Positions 53,283-63,752 of a stretch of DNA of 64,000 nucleotides are shown here, piece after piece. The number at the start of each line of letters is the position of its first letter. The first letter of the stretch is position 1. The translations under genes and the position numbers were made by a program. Under the pieces are notes generated by a model. It did not search any database, was not told where the DNA came from, and saw only the letters and a list, made by a program, of their open reading frames with translations. This stretch comes from Dipteris shenzhenensis (taxonomy: Eukaryota; Polypodiophyta; Polypodiopsida; Gleicheniales), in assembly GCA_047967505.1 (NCBI GenBank), contig CM106538.1; one strand, 5' to 3'.

Positions 53283-54197
53283 TACAACCGAGCTGGAGGG
53301 TAATAAACAGCCTATGGATTCACGTCAACGACTGAATTAAAACTGTCCACAGCTCTCCCTTCTCCAAAGCTCTCCCTCTCTCTCCCTCTCTCTGAACAAA
53401 CACTAGGGCCCACGACAAATTGTCGGGCTGGACCCCCCCGAAGGTCTTTATTACTTTCAGAAAAACTGTTACAAAAGTTCAGCAGGAAGCTGTCTCGTAA
53501 GTCTCTCCTCATACGTGAAAAGAAATCCTTCTTTACAAGGGCTTCAAACCCCATTCAAATTGGCAACATGCCACTTGTCTACAATCTAGACTAACTCTTA
53601 TTACAAGCCACTTAGGGCCATTCTGGAGTCTTCAAAGCTCTCGGTCACACGAACCGCTTCCTAGGTGCTTGTCAGGCTCCCATTTCGCTTAGGAAAAATA
53701 ATCCTTCTAGTACCTGCAACAATTAATTAAAGCGCACCACCATGGTACCCATTAATTGTTAGCACTTTGCATGCAAATAACACACTGTGGACTAATCCTA
53801 GTCACGGTGGGCGTCCCCACTGAACACATGTGCACATCTAAACAAATATATATATATTCTCTGGTTGACCGAGGTCAACACTCTTGATTATAATTAAAGA
53901 GCTTCGACCAAAGGTCAAGGCGCCTTAATTATAGCCAAGTCTCTCCAACCGGAGTTGGCACATCTTGGTTAACCGGGGTTAACCCTCTTGGCGCAGGCCA
54001 AGTCTTGTTGACCGAAGTCAACATTCTCTGACCGTAGTCAGGTTTACTTGACTGGAGTCAAGTATCTTTGACCGTAGTCAATCCTTTGACCATTAAAATG
54101 ACTCTTCGACCGTAATTAACACATATAACATTCTTTAATTAAGATCAAATAAATGGTCAACTGTACTTTGACTTAGGATATTTACATTGTGGTGACA
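53283..54197 (-). repeat. Gy3 3' LTR
   Basis: 915 bp. On the minus strand it runs from TGTCACCACAATG to CTCGGTTGTA, so it ends in TA instead of CA. A polypurine tract GCCGAGGGGA lies at 54198-54207. AATAAAG on the minus strand near 53450 is a likely polyadenylation signal. Confidence 0.9.
53860..54175 (-). promoter_or_regulatory. W-box-like palindrome array and TATA repeat in Gy3 LTR (3' copy)
   Basis: Units such as GTTGACCGAGGTCAAC, TTGACCGAAGTCAA, TTGACTGGAGTCAA and TTGACCGTAGTCAA give at least ten TTGAC cores in 315 bp, followed on the element's strand by a (TA)n run at 53848-53859. TTGAC(C/T) is the WRKY binding core. Position in U3 before a TATA stretch fits an enhancer. Confidence 0.7.
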
Positions 54198-54209
54198 TCC
54201 CCTCGGCTT

Positions 54210-57200
54210 CTATTCAGTTGACCTCAACTGAAAAGCTTCCTTGTAAACATCCAAAAGCTGTGGATGATCGGATAACATGTCTTCGTCCATCCACTTGGCA
54301 TCTAATGCCGTATAATTCTTGAATTTTACAAGATACCTGTAAAATTCCTTACCCTGAGGGCCTTTACGTACAGTATGGTACACAATTTGCTCTGGCTGAA
54401 GGACTTCCTCCAGCTCATCCACTTCTGGTGGATCTTCTGATACTGGTTCTGTAGGCTCTGGTCCTTGAAATTTCTTTAGAAGACTCACATGGAATGCATT
54501 GTGAATCCTCCAATGCTCTGGCAATGCTAATCTGTATGCAACCTCATTTATTCTTTCTGTAATCCTGAAAGGGCCATAGTATCTGGGAGATAACTTTGCA
54601 TACACTTTGTGTTTGCCTTTAAACTTGCGGAGCCTAGCTTTTTCAAACTTTAAAAGTATCCAGTCCCCTTCCTTGAGATCTAGCTGTCTCCTATGTTTAT
54701 CTGCAGCCCTTTTATGTTTCTCTTGAGACCTTTCAATTGCTGTCCGGACTTGGCTGTAAGCTGTCTGGAGGTCTCTTACAAACTGATCAGCTGCAAATAT
54801 TTCATCTTTAGTCCTTAATATAGGTGGCAAAATCACCTTCCCATATATGACTTCAAAAGGGGCTTTCCCTGTAGAGCTATGTACTGTATTATTGTAAGCA
54901 AACTCTACTAAGGGTAGGTACTTTTCCCAGTCTGAACTCTGGTCACCCACGTAGCATTTCAGCATATCCAAAATGGTAGAATTTGCTACTTCACTTTGAC
55001 CATCTGTCTGGGGATGGAAAGAAGAAGAAAAATTCAGATTCGTCCCCATGTTATCAAATAAAGCTCTCCAGAATAGACTGGTCATTCTGGGGTCTCGATC
55101 ACTAACAATGGACTTAGGCATACCATGATGTTTAAAGATCTGTGCCATGAACAGCTTAGCCATATGATCTGCCTTTATGGTTTTGCGAACCGGAATGAAA
55201 TGAGCTTGCTTGCTGAATCTATCAATGATAGTCCAGATCCCATCATTCCCTGACTTTGATCTCGGCAAATCAAAAATAAAGTCCATTGTAATATTTTCCC
55301 ATGGTGCCTGAGGCACGGGAAGAGGCATAAGTAGGCCAGGTGCCTTCTGTCTATCATACTTGATTTTCTGACACGTAAGGCATTCAGTAACAAACTGATG
55401 TATATCTTTCCGCATTCCTGGCCAAAAGAAATACCTCTCTAGTGCTAGAGTTGTTGCTGTAATTCCTCTGTGTCCAGCATAGGGAGGTGCATGGCATTCC
55501 CCCAAAATCTTTTTCCTCATCTCCTGGGTGATGCATAGGCAATCATCTTTCATTAAATACCCATCTTTCAGGGAATAGTGACTGGTGGATTGCCCTTCTT
55601 GCATCTGCTGTAAAATTTCACCAAAATCAGAATCATGAGCATATTGTTCCCTCATGTCTTCCAGGTCCTGATGATAAGCAATAGTTACATTATTGACCTG
55701 GGGTCTTCGGGACAAGGCATCTGCCACTCTGTTCCGAATTCCTGGAGTATGGACAATCTGAAAATGGTACATTGACAGCATGTTTGCCCATTTCATATGC
55801 TTCTCTGAAAGCTTGGTCTGAGTTAAAAAGTATTTCAGACTTTGGTGATCTGTTTTGACAGTAAAATCTGCACCCAAAAGATAGTGTTTCCATGTATGGA
55901 TAGCATGAATTACAGCCAATAACTCTTTCTCATAGATTCCTAAATATCTTTCCGCATCCCGAAGTCGTCTGCTTTCATAGGCTACTACATGACCATTCTG
56001 ATGCAATGCAGCCCCAACACATTCTCCACAAGCATCGCAATCCACATCAAAAGACTGATACAGATCCGGAACTACCAGAATAGGCTCTGTAGTCAACTTT
56101 TCCTTGAGTGTATTGAATGCTTTCTTCTGTGATAATCCCCATGTGAAAGCTGCATTTTTCTTAGTGAGGTCATGTAACGGAGCTGCGATATCAGCAAAGT
56201 GTCTGATAAATCTTCTGTAGTAAGAACACAAGCCTAAGAAGCTTCGAACTTCATGCACAGTTTTCAGCTCTGGCCATTCTTGAATGGCACGGATCTTCGC
56301 TGGATCCATTTGTATCCCATTCTTGGATATTATATGCCCCAGATAATGGATTTCTTCCAAGAAGAACTCACTTTTCTTGCTGTTTGCATAGAGCTGATGA
56401 TTTCTCAGCTCTTGAAACACTATAGCAAGATGTTCTCTGTGGTCTTCCTCTGTCTTAGAGAAAACTAAGATATCATCAAAGAAAGTACCAGTAAAATGCC
56501 TGTACTTCCGGAAGATGCGATCCATCATTATGTTAAATGTGGCTGGAGCATTTGTCAATCCAAAAGGCATCACTAAGTATTCATACAACCCGAATGTTGT
56601 GCGGAATGCTGTCTTATGCACATCCTGAGGCTGTATCCTCACTTGGTGGTAGCCACTCTTCAAGTCTATCCTGCTGAAAACTGAAGCTCCATTTAACTGA
56701 TCCAAGACATCATCAATACGCGGAATAGGGAATCTATTCTTGATGGTCATTTTGTTCAGTGCGCGATAATCAACACACATACGGAATGAACCATCTTTCT
56801 TCTGTACTAACAGTACAGGGGAACAAAAAGGAGACGAGCTGGGCTGAATCAAGCCTTTGGACAACAAGTCCTGTACTTGAGCCATAATCTCCTCTCTCTG
56901 AGTCGCACTGACTCTATAAGGGGGTCTGTTTGGTGGCTCACTACCAGGCATTAACTCTATCTGATGATCTTCTGGTCTCTCTGGGGGTAACTCCCCTGGC
57001 AAAACATCAGAAAAGCAATCTTTAAAGTTTACCAAAAACTGAAACTTATCTTTGTCTGCATCATTCATTTCAGCATGCATATCAGTCTCTTTTTCTTTTA
57101 CAAAAACCATGTACGCAGAAATTGCAGACTTTATTGCTTTACCGCATGAAACATCAGATACAATGGGGATAGTGTCCCCTTTATTCCTGGCAATTACACG

Positions 57201-58874
57201 CTGATTTTTCCCCCTATGTACAAATTCCAGCACTCTTTCAGGAAGAGTCAACTTCACTGCCTTGCGGTGAAACCAAGGCATCCCCAAAACTACATCATAA
57301 TGTTTCAGTGGAGAAATGAAGAAGTCTTCCTGATCCACATAACTTTGAACATGTAGACGGAGTTTCCCTATCAAGGGAGTAACTGGCACAGGATTCCCAC
57401 AAAACATTTGATCGGCATCCAAAGCCCTGCCTAACTCTTCCGTCTTTATTCCCAGCCTCAGGGCTAGATCCTCTGATATGAAATTATCAGTAGCCCCTGG
57501 ATCAAATAAAATTAGCGCTTGCTGGTCTCTAACTTTGCCCCATGATAGCAGCAATTCTCGTTCTTCTGGGTTCAAAGCATGACCCAGTATATCAGGAATA
57601 CCCCCCGCCATTGGCTTTTGCGGTCCTCGTGGCTTCTCTGCCTCTTTTCCCTTCGATGATGAAGGCTTTTCTGGGCACTGGGCAGCCACATGCCCCTCTT
57701 TACCGCACCTGAAGCATTTCCCATCTCTACGGAATTCCGCTATCTGTTCAGGGGTAAAAATAGATTTGCCTTTATAGGTCTTTGAGAACTGAGTACCCCT
57801 CGGCTTCTGAGGCTGAAACCCTTTCTTTTCAGCCTTAGGGGACTCTTTCTTTTCTGATTTTATGAAATCAGATTTCTTTTTATCAGCACGTCCTGCATGC
57901 AAGGATGGCACTGTAGATGGATCTTGTAGCGGTACAAGACTCGCTACTGAGGCTGAATGCATAAGATCTTGAATATTCTTTGCCCCCAAAGCATTCACTA
58001 CTGCCTGAATTCTTGGAGTGAGACCTGCTCTGTACTTTCTCATCTGGGTACCTTTGGAGATCTTTTTGAACGGTGCAACCTGCAAATAAGCATCCCAGAA
58101 CTTTTGGTTGTACCCATCTACTGTATCTCCTGCATCCATGTGCAAGCTATCCCAGTCTTGAAGAACATGGTCTCTGAACTGTTTAGGCATGAACTGCTGG
58201 TAGAAGGCTTTCTTGAAGCCCTTCCACTTTCTTGGGGCTGACCCATCTGTAGTCAGTGCACTCCACCATGCACTAGCCGTTGCTGTTAAGTGTAAGCTGA
58301 CCATTCTTAATTTGGAGGATTCTGAAAATTTCTCTGTACCGAATGCAGCATCAAACTGTCTGATAAACTGCAATGCTTTGTCTGTATGACCATACTGTCC
58401 ATTGTAGGTCATAAACTTGACAGATTTTCCTCCCTCTTTAAATTCCCTGGTCGCTTTGGAAGACTTTCTCTTCCCAGACTTCTCGTGTTTCCTTCTTTTC
58501 CTGGATGGTTTATCTGATAAGGAAGAAGAAGACACAGAAGTCGAACTCGAGGTAGACGGTGATGGACTAGGAGATCGGTGATGACGCCTCGATCTCTTTT
58601 TACTATGGGACCGTCTCCTATGAGATCTATGAGATCTCTCTCTCTCAGACTGTACACGGGAGTGTGCCTCTGGCATTGGCACGTCATATACTGGATTAGG
58701 CATAGCCTCTGCTGGAAACAAATGCTGAGCCCTGGGATCCCTTTTAAGATTTTCCAGCTCTTGTATACGAGTGCGTACCATTTGTTCAAATTCCTGTTGA
58801 GTTTGTGGCACATTCCTCTGTCTTGGATGCACATCCCTATCTTGAGAATCCCACTGGATAGGTGATTGATCCAT
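54210..58874 (-). CDS. Gy3 gag-pol polyprotein, full length
   Basis: 1,554 codons without interruption, start [14 protein letters not shown]. Order: Ser/Arg-rich segment (about 75-150), capsid ([33 protein letters not shown]), CCHC knuckle [14 protein letters not shown] (about 380), retropepsin [14 protein letters not shown] (about 455), RT with [31 protein letters not shown] and [10 protein letters not shown], RNase H ([41 protein letters not shown]), integrase [35 protein letters not shown], and a C-terminal chromodomain ([20 protein letters not shown]). All catalytic residues are present. It is likely translated as one precursor and cleaved by its own protease. Confidence 0.95.
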   Translation of the reverse strand: MDQSPIQWDSQDRDVHPRQRNVPQTQQEFEQMVRTRIQELENLKRDPRAQHLFPAEAMPNPVYDVPMPEAHSRVQSERERSHRSHRRRSHSKKRSRRHHRSPSPSPSTSSSTSVSSSSLSDKPSRKRRKHEKSGKRKSSKATREFKEGGKSVKFMTYNGQYGHTDKALQFIRQFDAAFGTEKFSESSKLRMVSLHLTATASAWWSALTTDGSAPRKWKGFKKAFYQQFMPKQFRDHVLQDWDSLHMDAGDTVDGYNQKFWDAYLQVAPFKKISKGTQMRKYRAGLTPRIQAVVNALGAKNIQDLMHSASVASLVPLQDPSTVPSLHAGRADKKKSDFIKSEKKESPKAEKKGFQPQKPRGTQFSKTYKGKSIFTPEQIAEFRRDGKCFRCGKEGHVAAQCPEKPSSSKGKEAEKPRGPQKPMAGGIPDILGHALNPEERELLLSWGKVRDQQALILFDPGATDNFISEDLALRLGIKTEELGRALDADQMFCGNPVPVTPLIGKLRLHVQSYVDQEDFFISPLKHYDVVLGMPWFHRKAVKLTLPERVLEFVHRGKNQRVIARNKGDTIPIVSDVSCGKAIKSAISAYMVFVKEKETDMHAEMNDADKDKFQFLVNFKDCFSDVLPGELPPERPEDHQIELMPGSEPPNRPPYRVSATQREEIMAQVQDLLSKGLIQPSSSPFCSPVLLVQKKDGSFRMCVDYRALNKMTIKNRFPIPRIDDVLDQLNGASVFSRIDLKSGYHQVRIQPQDVHKTAFRTTFGLYEYLVMPFGLTNAPATFNIMMDRIFRKYRHFTGTFFDDILVFSKTEEDHREHLAIVFQELRNHQLYANSKKSEFFLEEIHYLGHIISKNGIQMDPAKIRAIQEWPELKTVHEVRSFLGLCSYYRRFIRHFADIAAPLHDLTKKNAAFTWGLSQKKAFNTLKEKLTTEPILVVPDLYQSFDVDCDACGECVGAALHQNGHVVAYESRRLRDAERYLGIYEKELLAVIHAIHTWKHYLLGADFTVKTDHQSLKYFLTQTKLSEKHMKWANMLSMYHFQIVHTPGIRNRVADALSRRPQVNNVTIAYHQDLEDMREQYAHDSDFGEILQQMQEGQSTSHYSLKDGYLMKDDCLCITQEMRKKILGECHAPPYAGHRGITATTLALERYFFWPGMRKDIHQFVTECLTCQKIKYDRQKAPGLLMPLPVPQAPWENITMDFIFDLPRSKSGNDGIWTIIDRFSKQAHFIPVRKTIKADHMAKLFMAQIFKHHGMPKSIVSDRDPRMTSLFWRALFDNMGTNLNFSSSFHPQTDGQSEVANSTILDMLKCYVGDQSSDWEKYLPLVEFAYNNTVHSSTGKAPFEVIYGKVILPPILRTKDEIFAADQFVRDLQTAYSQVRTAIERSQEKHKRAADKHRRQLDLKEGDWILLKFEKARLRKFKGKHKVYAKLSPRYYGPFRITERINEVAYRLALPEHWRIHNAFHVSLLKKFQGPEPTEPVSEDPPEVDELEEVLQPEQIVYHTVRKGPQGKEFYRYLVKFKNYTALDAKWMDEDMLSDHPQLLDVYKEAFQLRSTE

Positions 58875-60228
58875 ATTCTGAGATCTGCAGATTTTCTCAC
58901 ACAGTGCAAGTAACTAAGGCACACTACCTTTGCTTTTCCAACAGAAAAGGGTACCTCAACAAGAGGTGTTTTGCATTCACAATCTATGCCAGTACTGGCT
59001 GTCAGTTCAAGGCATGTACCCACACAGTTGCCAAAGCATCATCAACTATGTTGCCCTTTTCTGGCTGCTGCAGATGGCTTCAAAAGGCATCTGTTTTTTT
59101 TTTTTCCCTCTTTTTACTGTTCAAAGGCATGCATTCTCCTTTTTCTGCAAATCTCTGTTTTCTCTGCTTTTCTCTGGTTTTCTGCTACTTTTCTGACAGT
59201 AAAAGTCTGACAGGCAGGTGAAAATTAATAACCAAAACTGTCTCTGCAACTGTCTCTCTTTTTTTTTTTTTTTTTTTTTTGTTGAAAACAGTAACCAGAT
59301 AAGTAACTACTGGTTACTCTAACCGACTGTCTGGTTCTGGTCTGGTTAGTCTGCAACTAGACTAACTGGACTGGTTACACCAACCAAACTGGTCTGGTTA
59401 GGCCAGCTTAACTGAACCAAAGTTGAACTAACTGGATACTGGTTCAACTAACCAGAGTTAACTGACTGCGGTTGACTTAACCAGGGTTTCACTAACCACG
59501 GGTCTACCAACCAGGGTTTAACTTTACCAGGATTAACTTAACCACTGGTCTGCCAGGCTGGCTGCCACGTGTCAGTGCCATGTCAGCATCTGAGCTGTCT
59601 GCCACCTGTACTGCGCCACGTCAGCGCCACGTGTCCTGTGCCACGTGTCCTGCCACGTCATCTGGTGCACTGTGTACCTGCTGGCTGCCACGTCAGCATC
59701 GCGTCAGCACCACGTGTCAGATCTGCCACGTCAGCAGAGATGACATCAGCGCTCCACGTCAGCCTCAGCGCAGCACCCACCTGCGTGGAGGTGTGTTAGC
59801 GCTGTTCTCTGGTGAAGGCGCGTCAGGTCCCGTCTCAAGGAACAAAGCCTCTGTCGACCAGCGTAGCTCTTCGTCGTCATTCACCAGCTGACACCCCCGC
59901 GCTTGCCTTTGAGATCATCAGCAGAAGATTGCCTTCCCGATTTCCATTGTTCGTCCTTTTGCATTTACAGGACCCCTTCCTTTGCCGTTCACGATGGCTC
60001 ATGGAATCTCTCCTTAGCTTCCTTTAGGAATTCCATCACATAATTACCCAGCAAGACACGACGCTGCTTGGGCTCTTGCCTAAAAAAAAGAGTTGCACTT
60101 CCGGTAGGGCAATATGTTTAGCCAGACTTGCCGCCGTATGCATAAACACTCGCTTGCTCCTCTTTATTCCAACACTTTGAATCGTCAAAAACTTCAGTAA
60201 GTTTTTGAGCCTCGGCTCTGATACCAAT
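58875..60228 (-). other. Gy3 untranslated leader and primer site
   Basis: The complement of TGGTATCAGAGCC is at 60214-60227, next to the LTR. 59258-59280 is a T run of about 23. 59285-59545 is rich in AACCA/GGTTA words (CTAACCAG, GGTTAACT). 59560-59800 is rich in CCACGT, ACGTCAGC and CACGTG words. No conserved ORF. Confidence 0.75.
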
Positions 60229-60782
60229 ACAACCGAGCTGGAGGGTAATAAACAGCCTATGGATTCACGTCAACGACTGAATTAAAACTGTCCACAGCTC
60301 TCCCTCTCTCTCCCTCTCTCTGAACAAACACTAGGGCCCAGGACAAATTGTCGGGCTGGACCCCCCCGAAGGTCTTTATTACTTTCAGAAAAACTGTTAC
60401 AAAAGTTCAGCAGGAAGCTGTCTCGTAAGTCTCTCCTCATACGTGAAAAGAAATCCTTCTTTACAAGGGCTTCAAACCCCATTCAAATTGGCAACATGCC
60501 ACTTGTCTACAATCTAGACTAACTCTTATTACAAGCCACTTAGGGCCATTCTGGAGTCTTCAAAGCTCTCGGTCACACGAACCGCTTCCTAGGTGCTTGT
60601 CAGGCTCCCATTTCGCTTAGGAAAATTCGCTTAGGAAAAATAATCCTTCTAGTACCTGCAACAATTAATTAAAGCGCACCACCATGGTACCCATTAATTG
60701 TTAGCACTTTGCATGCAAATAACACACTGTGGACTAATCCTAGTCACGGTGGGCGTCCCCACTGAACACATGTGCACATCTA

Positions 60783-60813
<31 letters not shown>

Positions 60814-61153
60814 TCTCTGGTTGACCGAGGTCAACACTCTTGATTATAATTAAAGAGCTTCGACCAAAGGTCAAGGCGCCTTAATTATAGCCAAGTCTCT
60901 CCAACCGGAGTTGGCACATCTTGGTTAACCGGGGTTAACCCTCTTGGCGCAGGCCAAGTCTTGTTGACCGAAGTCAACATTCTCTGACCGTAGTCAGGTT
61001 TACTTGACTGGAGTCAAGTATCTTTGACCGTAGTCAATCCTTTGACCATTAAAATGACTCTTCGACCGTAATTAACACATATAACATTCTTTAATTAAGA
61101 TCAAATAAATGGTCAACTGTACTTTGACTTAGGATATTTACATTGTGGTGACA
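60229..61153 (-). repeat. Gy3 5' LTR
   Basis: 925 bp. Versus the 3' copy: one C/G change near 60340, loss of a 17-bp CTTCTCCAAAGCTCTCC-type segment, a 14-bp duplication (TTCGCTTAGGAAAA) near 60627, and a longer TA run. Confidence 0.9.
60787..61135 (-). promoter_or_regulatory. W-box-like palindrome array and (TA)n in Gy3 5' LTR
   Basis: The array is identical to the 3' copy. The (TA)n run at 60787-60812 is about 14 repeats against about 6 in the 3' LTR. On the minus strand the order is array, then TATA repeat, then the transcribed part. Confidence 0.7.
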
Positions 61154-61168
61154 TTTTCCTTCATGGTA

Positions 61169-61496
61169 GCGCGGCACTTGGGAAGCATAAGCGCTGGTAG
61201 GGGGGGGGGAGAGAGAGAGAGAGAGAGAGAGAGAGATGTTTGTGAGCAGCTTTTTGGCTCCTTTTTGCTGTTTCTGGCTCGTTTTTGCATGCACAACAGC
61301 AATCTGGTTGTCCGTAGAGTTTATGCATGAGCTTCAACTATTCTGGAGCAGCACCAAGCTGTCCATACACTTTTGGTACTGATTCGCTGTTCAGAACAGC
61401 AGCGCCAAGCTGTAACAGGCTGCAGAGAATTGGAATTTTCTGGCAGACTCTGCATGCAGGCACATGCAGAGGTAATGACAACCCAACTATCATGAC
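61169..61496. other. Short non-coding stretch with (GA)n microsatellite
   Basis: A G run and (GA)n at 61200-61236. No other feature was recognised. Confidence 0.5.
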
Positions 61497-61918
61497 CACA
61501 TTCGTGCTACCCTTGTGGAGATGTATCTTCGAGGGAAGCGCCTTTTGTGGTGGCGGGATTTAAAGGAAAAGCCTTCTGCTCTTACAACTTTGAACAAATT
61601 CTGTGAGGCCTTCACAAAAGAATTCCTTCTCGAGCCAAACGAGTTTGCCAATTTTCGGAAGGTTCAAATCCTAAATAAGGCTGGAAAGCCCTTGGAGTCC
61701 TTCAACCAAAAGTTCAGGACAAGATAGGGCGTAGTAAGTTCAAGATACTCAATCGAGCAGCCCACTTTGTGAAGGTCCATGATAGCACCCTGGCACATGA
61801 GGACGAGGAAAAGCTTCGACAGCCGGTCAAAGTGGAAGGCCTAAGAAGAACAAAAACAGAAACCACCAAGCCGGCAACTCCAATATCAAGTCTGAAAAGG
61901 CTAAGCAGACTTCAGGCC
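61497..61918 (+). pseudogene. Ty3/gypsy gag fragment
   Basis: It encodes LVEMYLRGKRLLWWRDLKEK, FCEAFTKEFLLEP and LNKAGKPLESFNQKF, a gypsy capsid signature, then after a frame change a Lys-rich tail. Interrupted at 61918 by Gy4. Confidence 0.65.
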
Positions 61919-62379
61919 TGACACACGCAAATCTGTTGTGCCGCTGTTCTTTCTCCAATCACGGGCATAGGCACATTGATTGTCCTCCCAGCCAACCTCG
62001 GTGGTTGCAAGCTCTCCAAAGAAATCAACTATTACATGAAGCTCATGCTTACAAAATTCCACCAAGCCCCAAAATTCCCTAGATGGATCTAGTATGCCAC
62101 ATGTCTTCATTCTAGGGTCCCTCCTTAATGCATCATTTACCCCTCTCTTGGGATATCATTGAAACCATTTGCCCCTAGGCACATTTAATGCATTTAGGTC
62201 CCTTTAGCCTTAGATCCACCTAGTCTAGTGCCATATCACCCTCACCTAGGACCTTGACCTTGATTCCTTTTTTGATCATTTACATGAAGCCCAAAGAAAT
62301 ATAATACAAACAGTGATCCTTTAAAGGAAAATGTCGACTGACTCTTCCGAGGTCATGTTACCTCAACTTGAGCGTAACA
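61919..62379 (-). repeat. Gy4 3' LTR
   Basis: 461 bp, minus strand TGTTACGCTC...TTTGCGTGTGTCA. Polypurine tract AGAGGGAAGGAA on the inner side at 62380-62392. Confidence 0.9.
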
Positions 62380-62391
62380 TTCCTTCCCTCT

Positions 62392-62735
62392 TCAAGCATC
62401 AGCGTCCTCGATGATAAAGTTTGGGAACACTCTCCGTAACTGGTATACGGATTCCCAGGTAGCTTCTGATAGAGGAAGACCATGCCATGCAACCAACACC
62501 GTGAGTATCTTCCGATTGCGTAATTGCATTGTTCCTTGGTCCAGGATTCTTGTTGGTTTGCGTCTTGCATTATCCTCTATCTCCTTAAACAAAACAACAC
62601 CCTCAATTAGTGAGTCACCTGTATGCAAAATTTTCTTTAAACGAGAAACATGAAACACTGGGTGCACCTTACAACCCTGTGGCAATTCTAATTTATAGAC
62701 TACCTTGCCTATTCTTTTCTCTCGCTTCAAGACAC
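62392..62735 (-). pseudogene. Gy4 integrase C-terminus with chromodomain
   Basis: 112 open codons: GKVVYKLELPQGCKVHPVFH, VSRLKKIL, RNRKILTVLVAWHGLP, SEATWESVYQL. This is the SH3-like end of gypsy integrase plus chromodomain, a targeting module that reads chromatin marks in chromoviruses. The rest of pol and gag are absent; the junction to leader sequence is near 62740. Confidence 0.85.
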
Positions 62736-63035
62736 CGTTTCAATGCTCACGTTCACAACGAAGGCACAAGACCTGGGCTTAACTACTCTCCAAAATTGCT
62801 CCGTGATAAACGTAATTAAAAGGAATACCAGTGTGGTCAATCCGATGATGAAGAAGACTGATCTACGTAACTATTGTAACTCACGGACTTTGCACAGCAA
62901 TTGAACCCCCCCAGCCTTCAGTACTAACCAAATTATTAACCTGTGACTGTACACAATCCAGATATCATGGACAGACAACACAACGCCATCCACCTCCCCC
63001 CTTTTCCCAATCGCCTGCCTGGCTCTGATACCAAA

Positions 63036-63496
63036 TGACACACGCAAATCTGTTGTGCCGCTGTTCTTTCTCCAATCACGGGCATAGGCACATTGATTGT
63101 CCTCCCAGCCAACCTCGGTGGTTGCAAGCTCTCCTAAAAAATCAACTATTACGTGAACCTCCTGCTTACAAAATTCCACCAAGCCCCAAAATTCCCTAGA
63201 TGGATCTAGTATGCCACATGTCTTCATTCTAGGGTCCCTCCTTAATGCATCATTTACCCCTCTCTTGGGATATCATTGAAACCATTTGCCCCTAGGCACA
63301 TTTAATGCATTTAGGTCCCTTTAGCCTTAGATCCACCTAGTCTAGTGCCATATCATCCTCACCTAGGACCTTGACCTTGATTCCTTTTTTGATCATTTAC
63401 ATGAAGCCCAAAGAAATATAATACAAGCATTGATCCTTTAAAGGAAAATGTCGACTGACCCTTCCAAGGTCATGTTACCTCAACTTGAGCGTAACA
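63036..63496 (-). repeat. Gy4 5' LTR
   Basis: 461 bp, about ten differences from 61919-62379 by eye. Confidence 0.9.
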
Positions 63497-63569
63497 AGGC
63501 CCTCTTGCAAAGAGCCTCATACGCAAGCTGATGCTCATGCAAAGGGTCTATGCTTTAAGCACAGCAAGC

Positions 63570-63752
63570 CTAGTCAACTGTTGAAGTTTGCCCTTTAAAC
63601 CGTGTTAAGGATAAAGCAACACTCCACACCACTTGGTTAACCCCATCAAGAGTTGTAATGAAACCAAGATACTCAAAATTAACCATGCACAGCATAGTTT
63701 TCTTCTTATTTAGATAGAGACTAGCTTTTGCAAGGGAGAGCACCCACCACAT
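63570..63752 (-). pseudogene. Possible gypsy reverse transcriptase connection fragment
   Basis: 60 codons read LAKASLYLNKKKTMLCMVNF and EYLGFITTLDGV, which resembles the L-x-L-N-x-KK-x...EYLG-x-I-x..GV block after the catalytic loop in gypsy RT. The match is short and the neighbours are not RT. The remaining sequence to 64000 shows nothing recognisable. Confidence 0.4.

Larger units (their letters stand above)
53283..61153 (-). mobile_element. Gy3, apparently intact Ty3/gypsy chromovirus
   Basis: LTRs at 53283-54197 and 60229-61153, TTTTC on both sides (53278-53282 and 61154-61158), primer site, leader, one full gag-pol frame and polypurine tract. The LTRs differ by one substitution and three indels by eye. 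Inserted five bases from the end of the Copia-1 3' LTR. Confidence 0.93.
36661..61163 (+). mobile_element. Copia-1, Ty1/Copia element carrying three nested insertions
   Basis: Flanked by TGGTA at 36656-36660 and 61164-61168, a perfect 5-bp target duplication. Without Copia-2 (38360-49633) and Gy3 (53283-61153 plus its TTTTC duplication) it is about 5.4 kb: LTR, leader, gag, protease, integrase, RT, RNase H, LTR. It is dead through stops, frameshifts and an integrase deletion. Confidence 0.9.
61919..63496 (-). mobile_element. Gy4, internally deleted chromovirus
   Basis: Two 461-bp LTRs (61919-62379 and 63036-63496), AGGCC on both sides (61914-61918, 63497-63501). Only 656 bp lie between: polypurine tract, integrase end with chromodomain, some leader, and the complement of TGGTATCAGAGCC at 63020-63033. 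It cannot move on its own. Confidence 0.92.
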
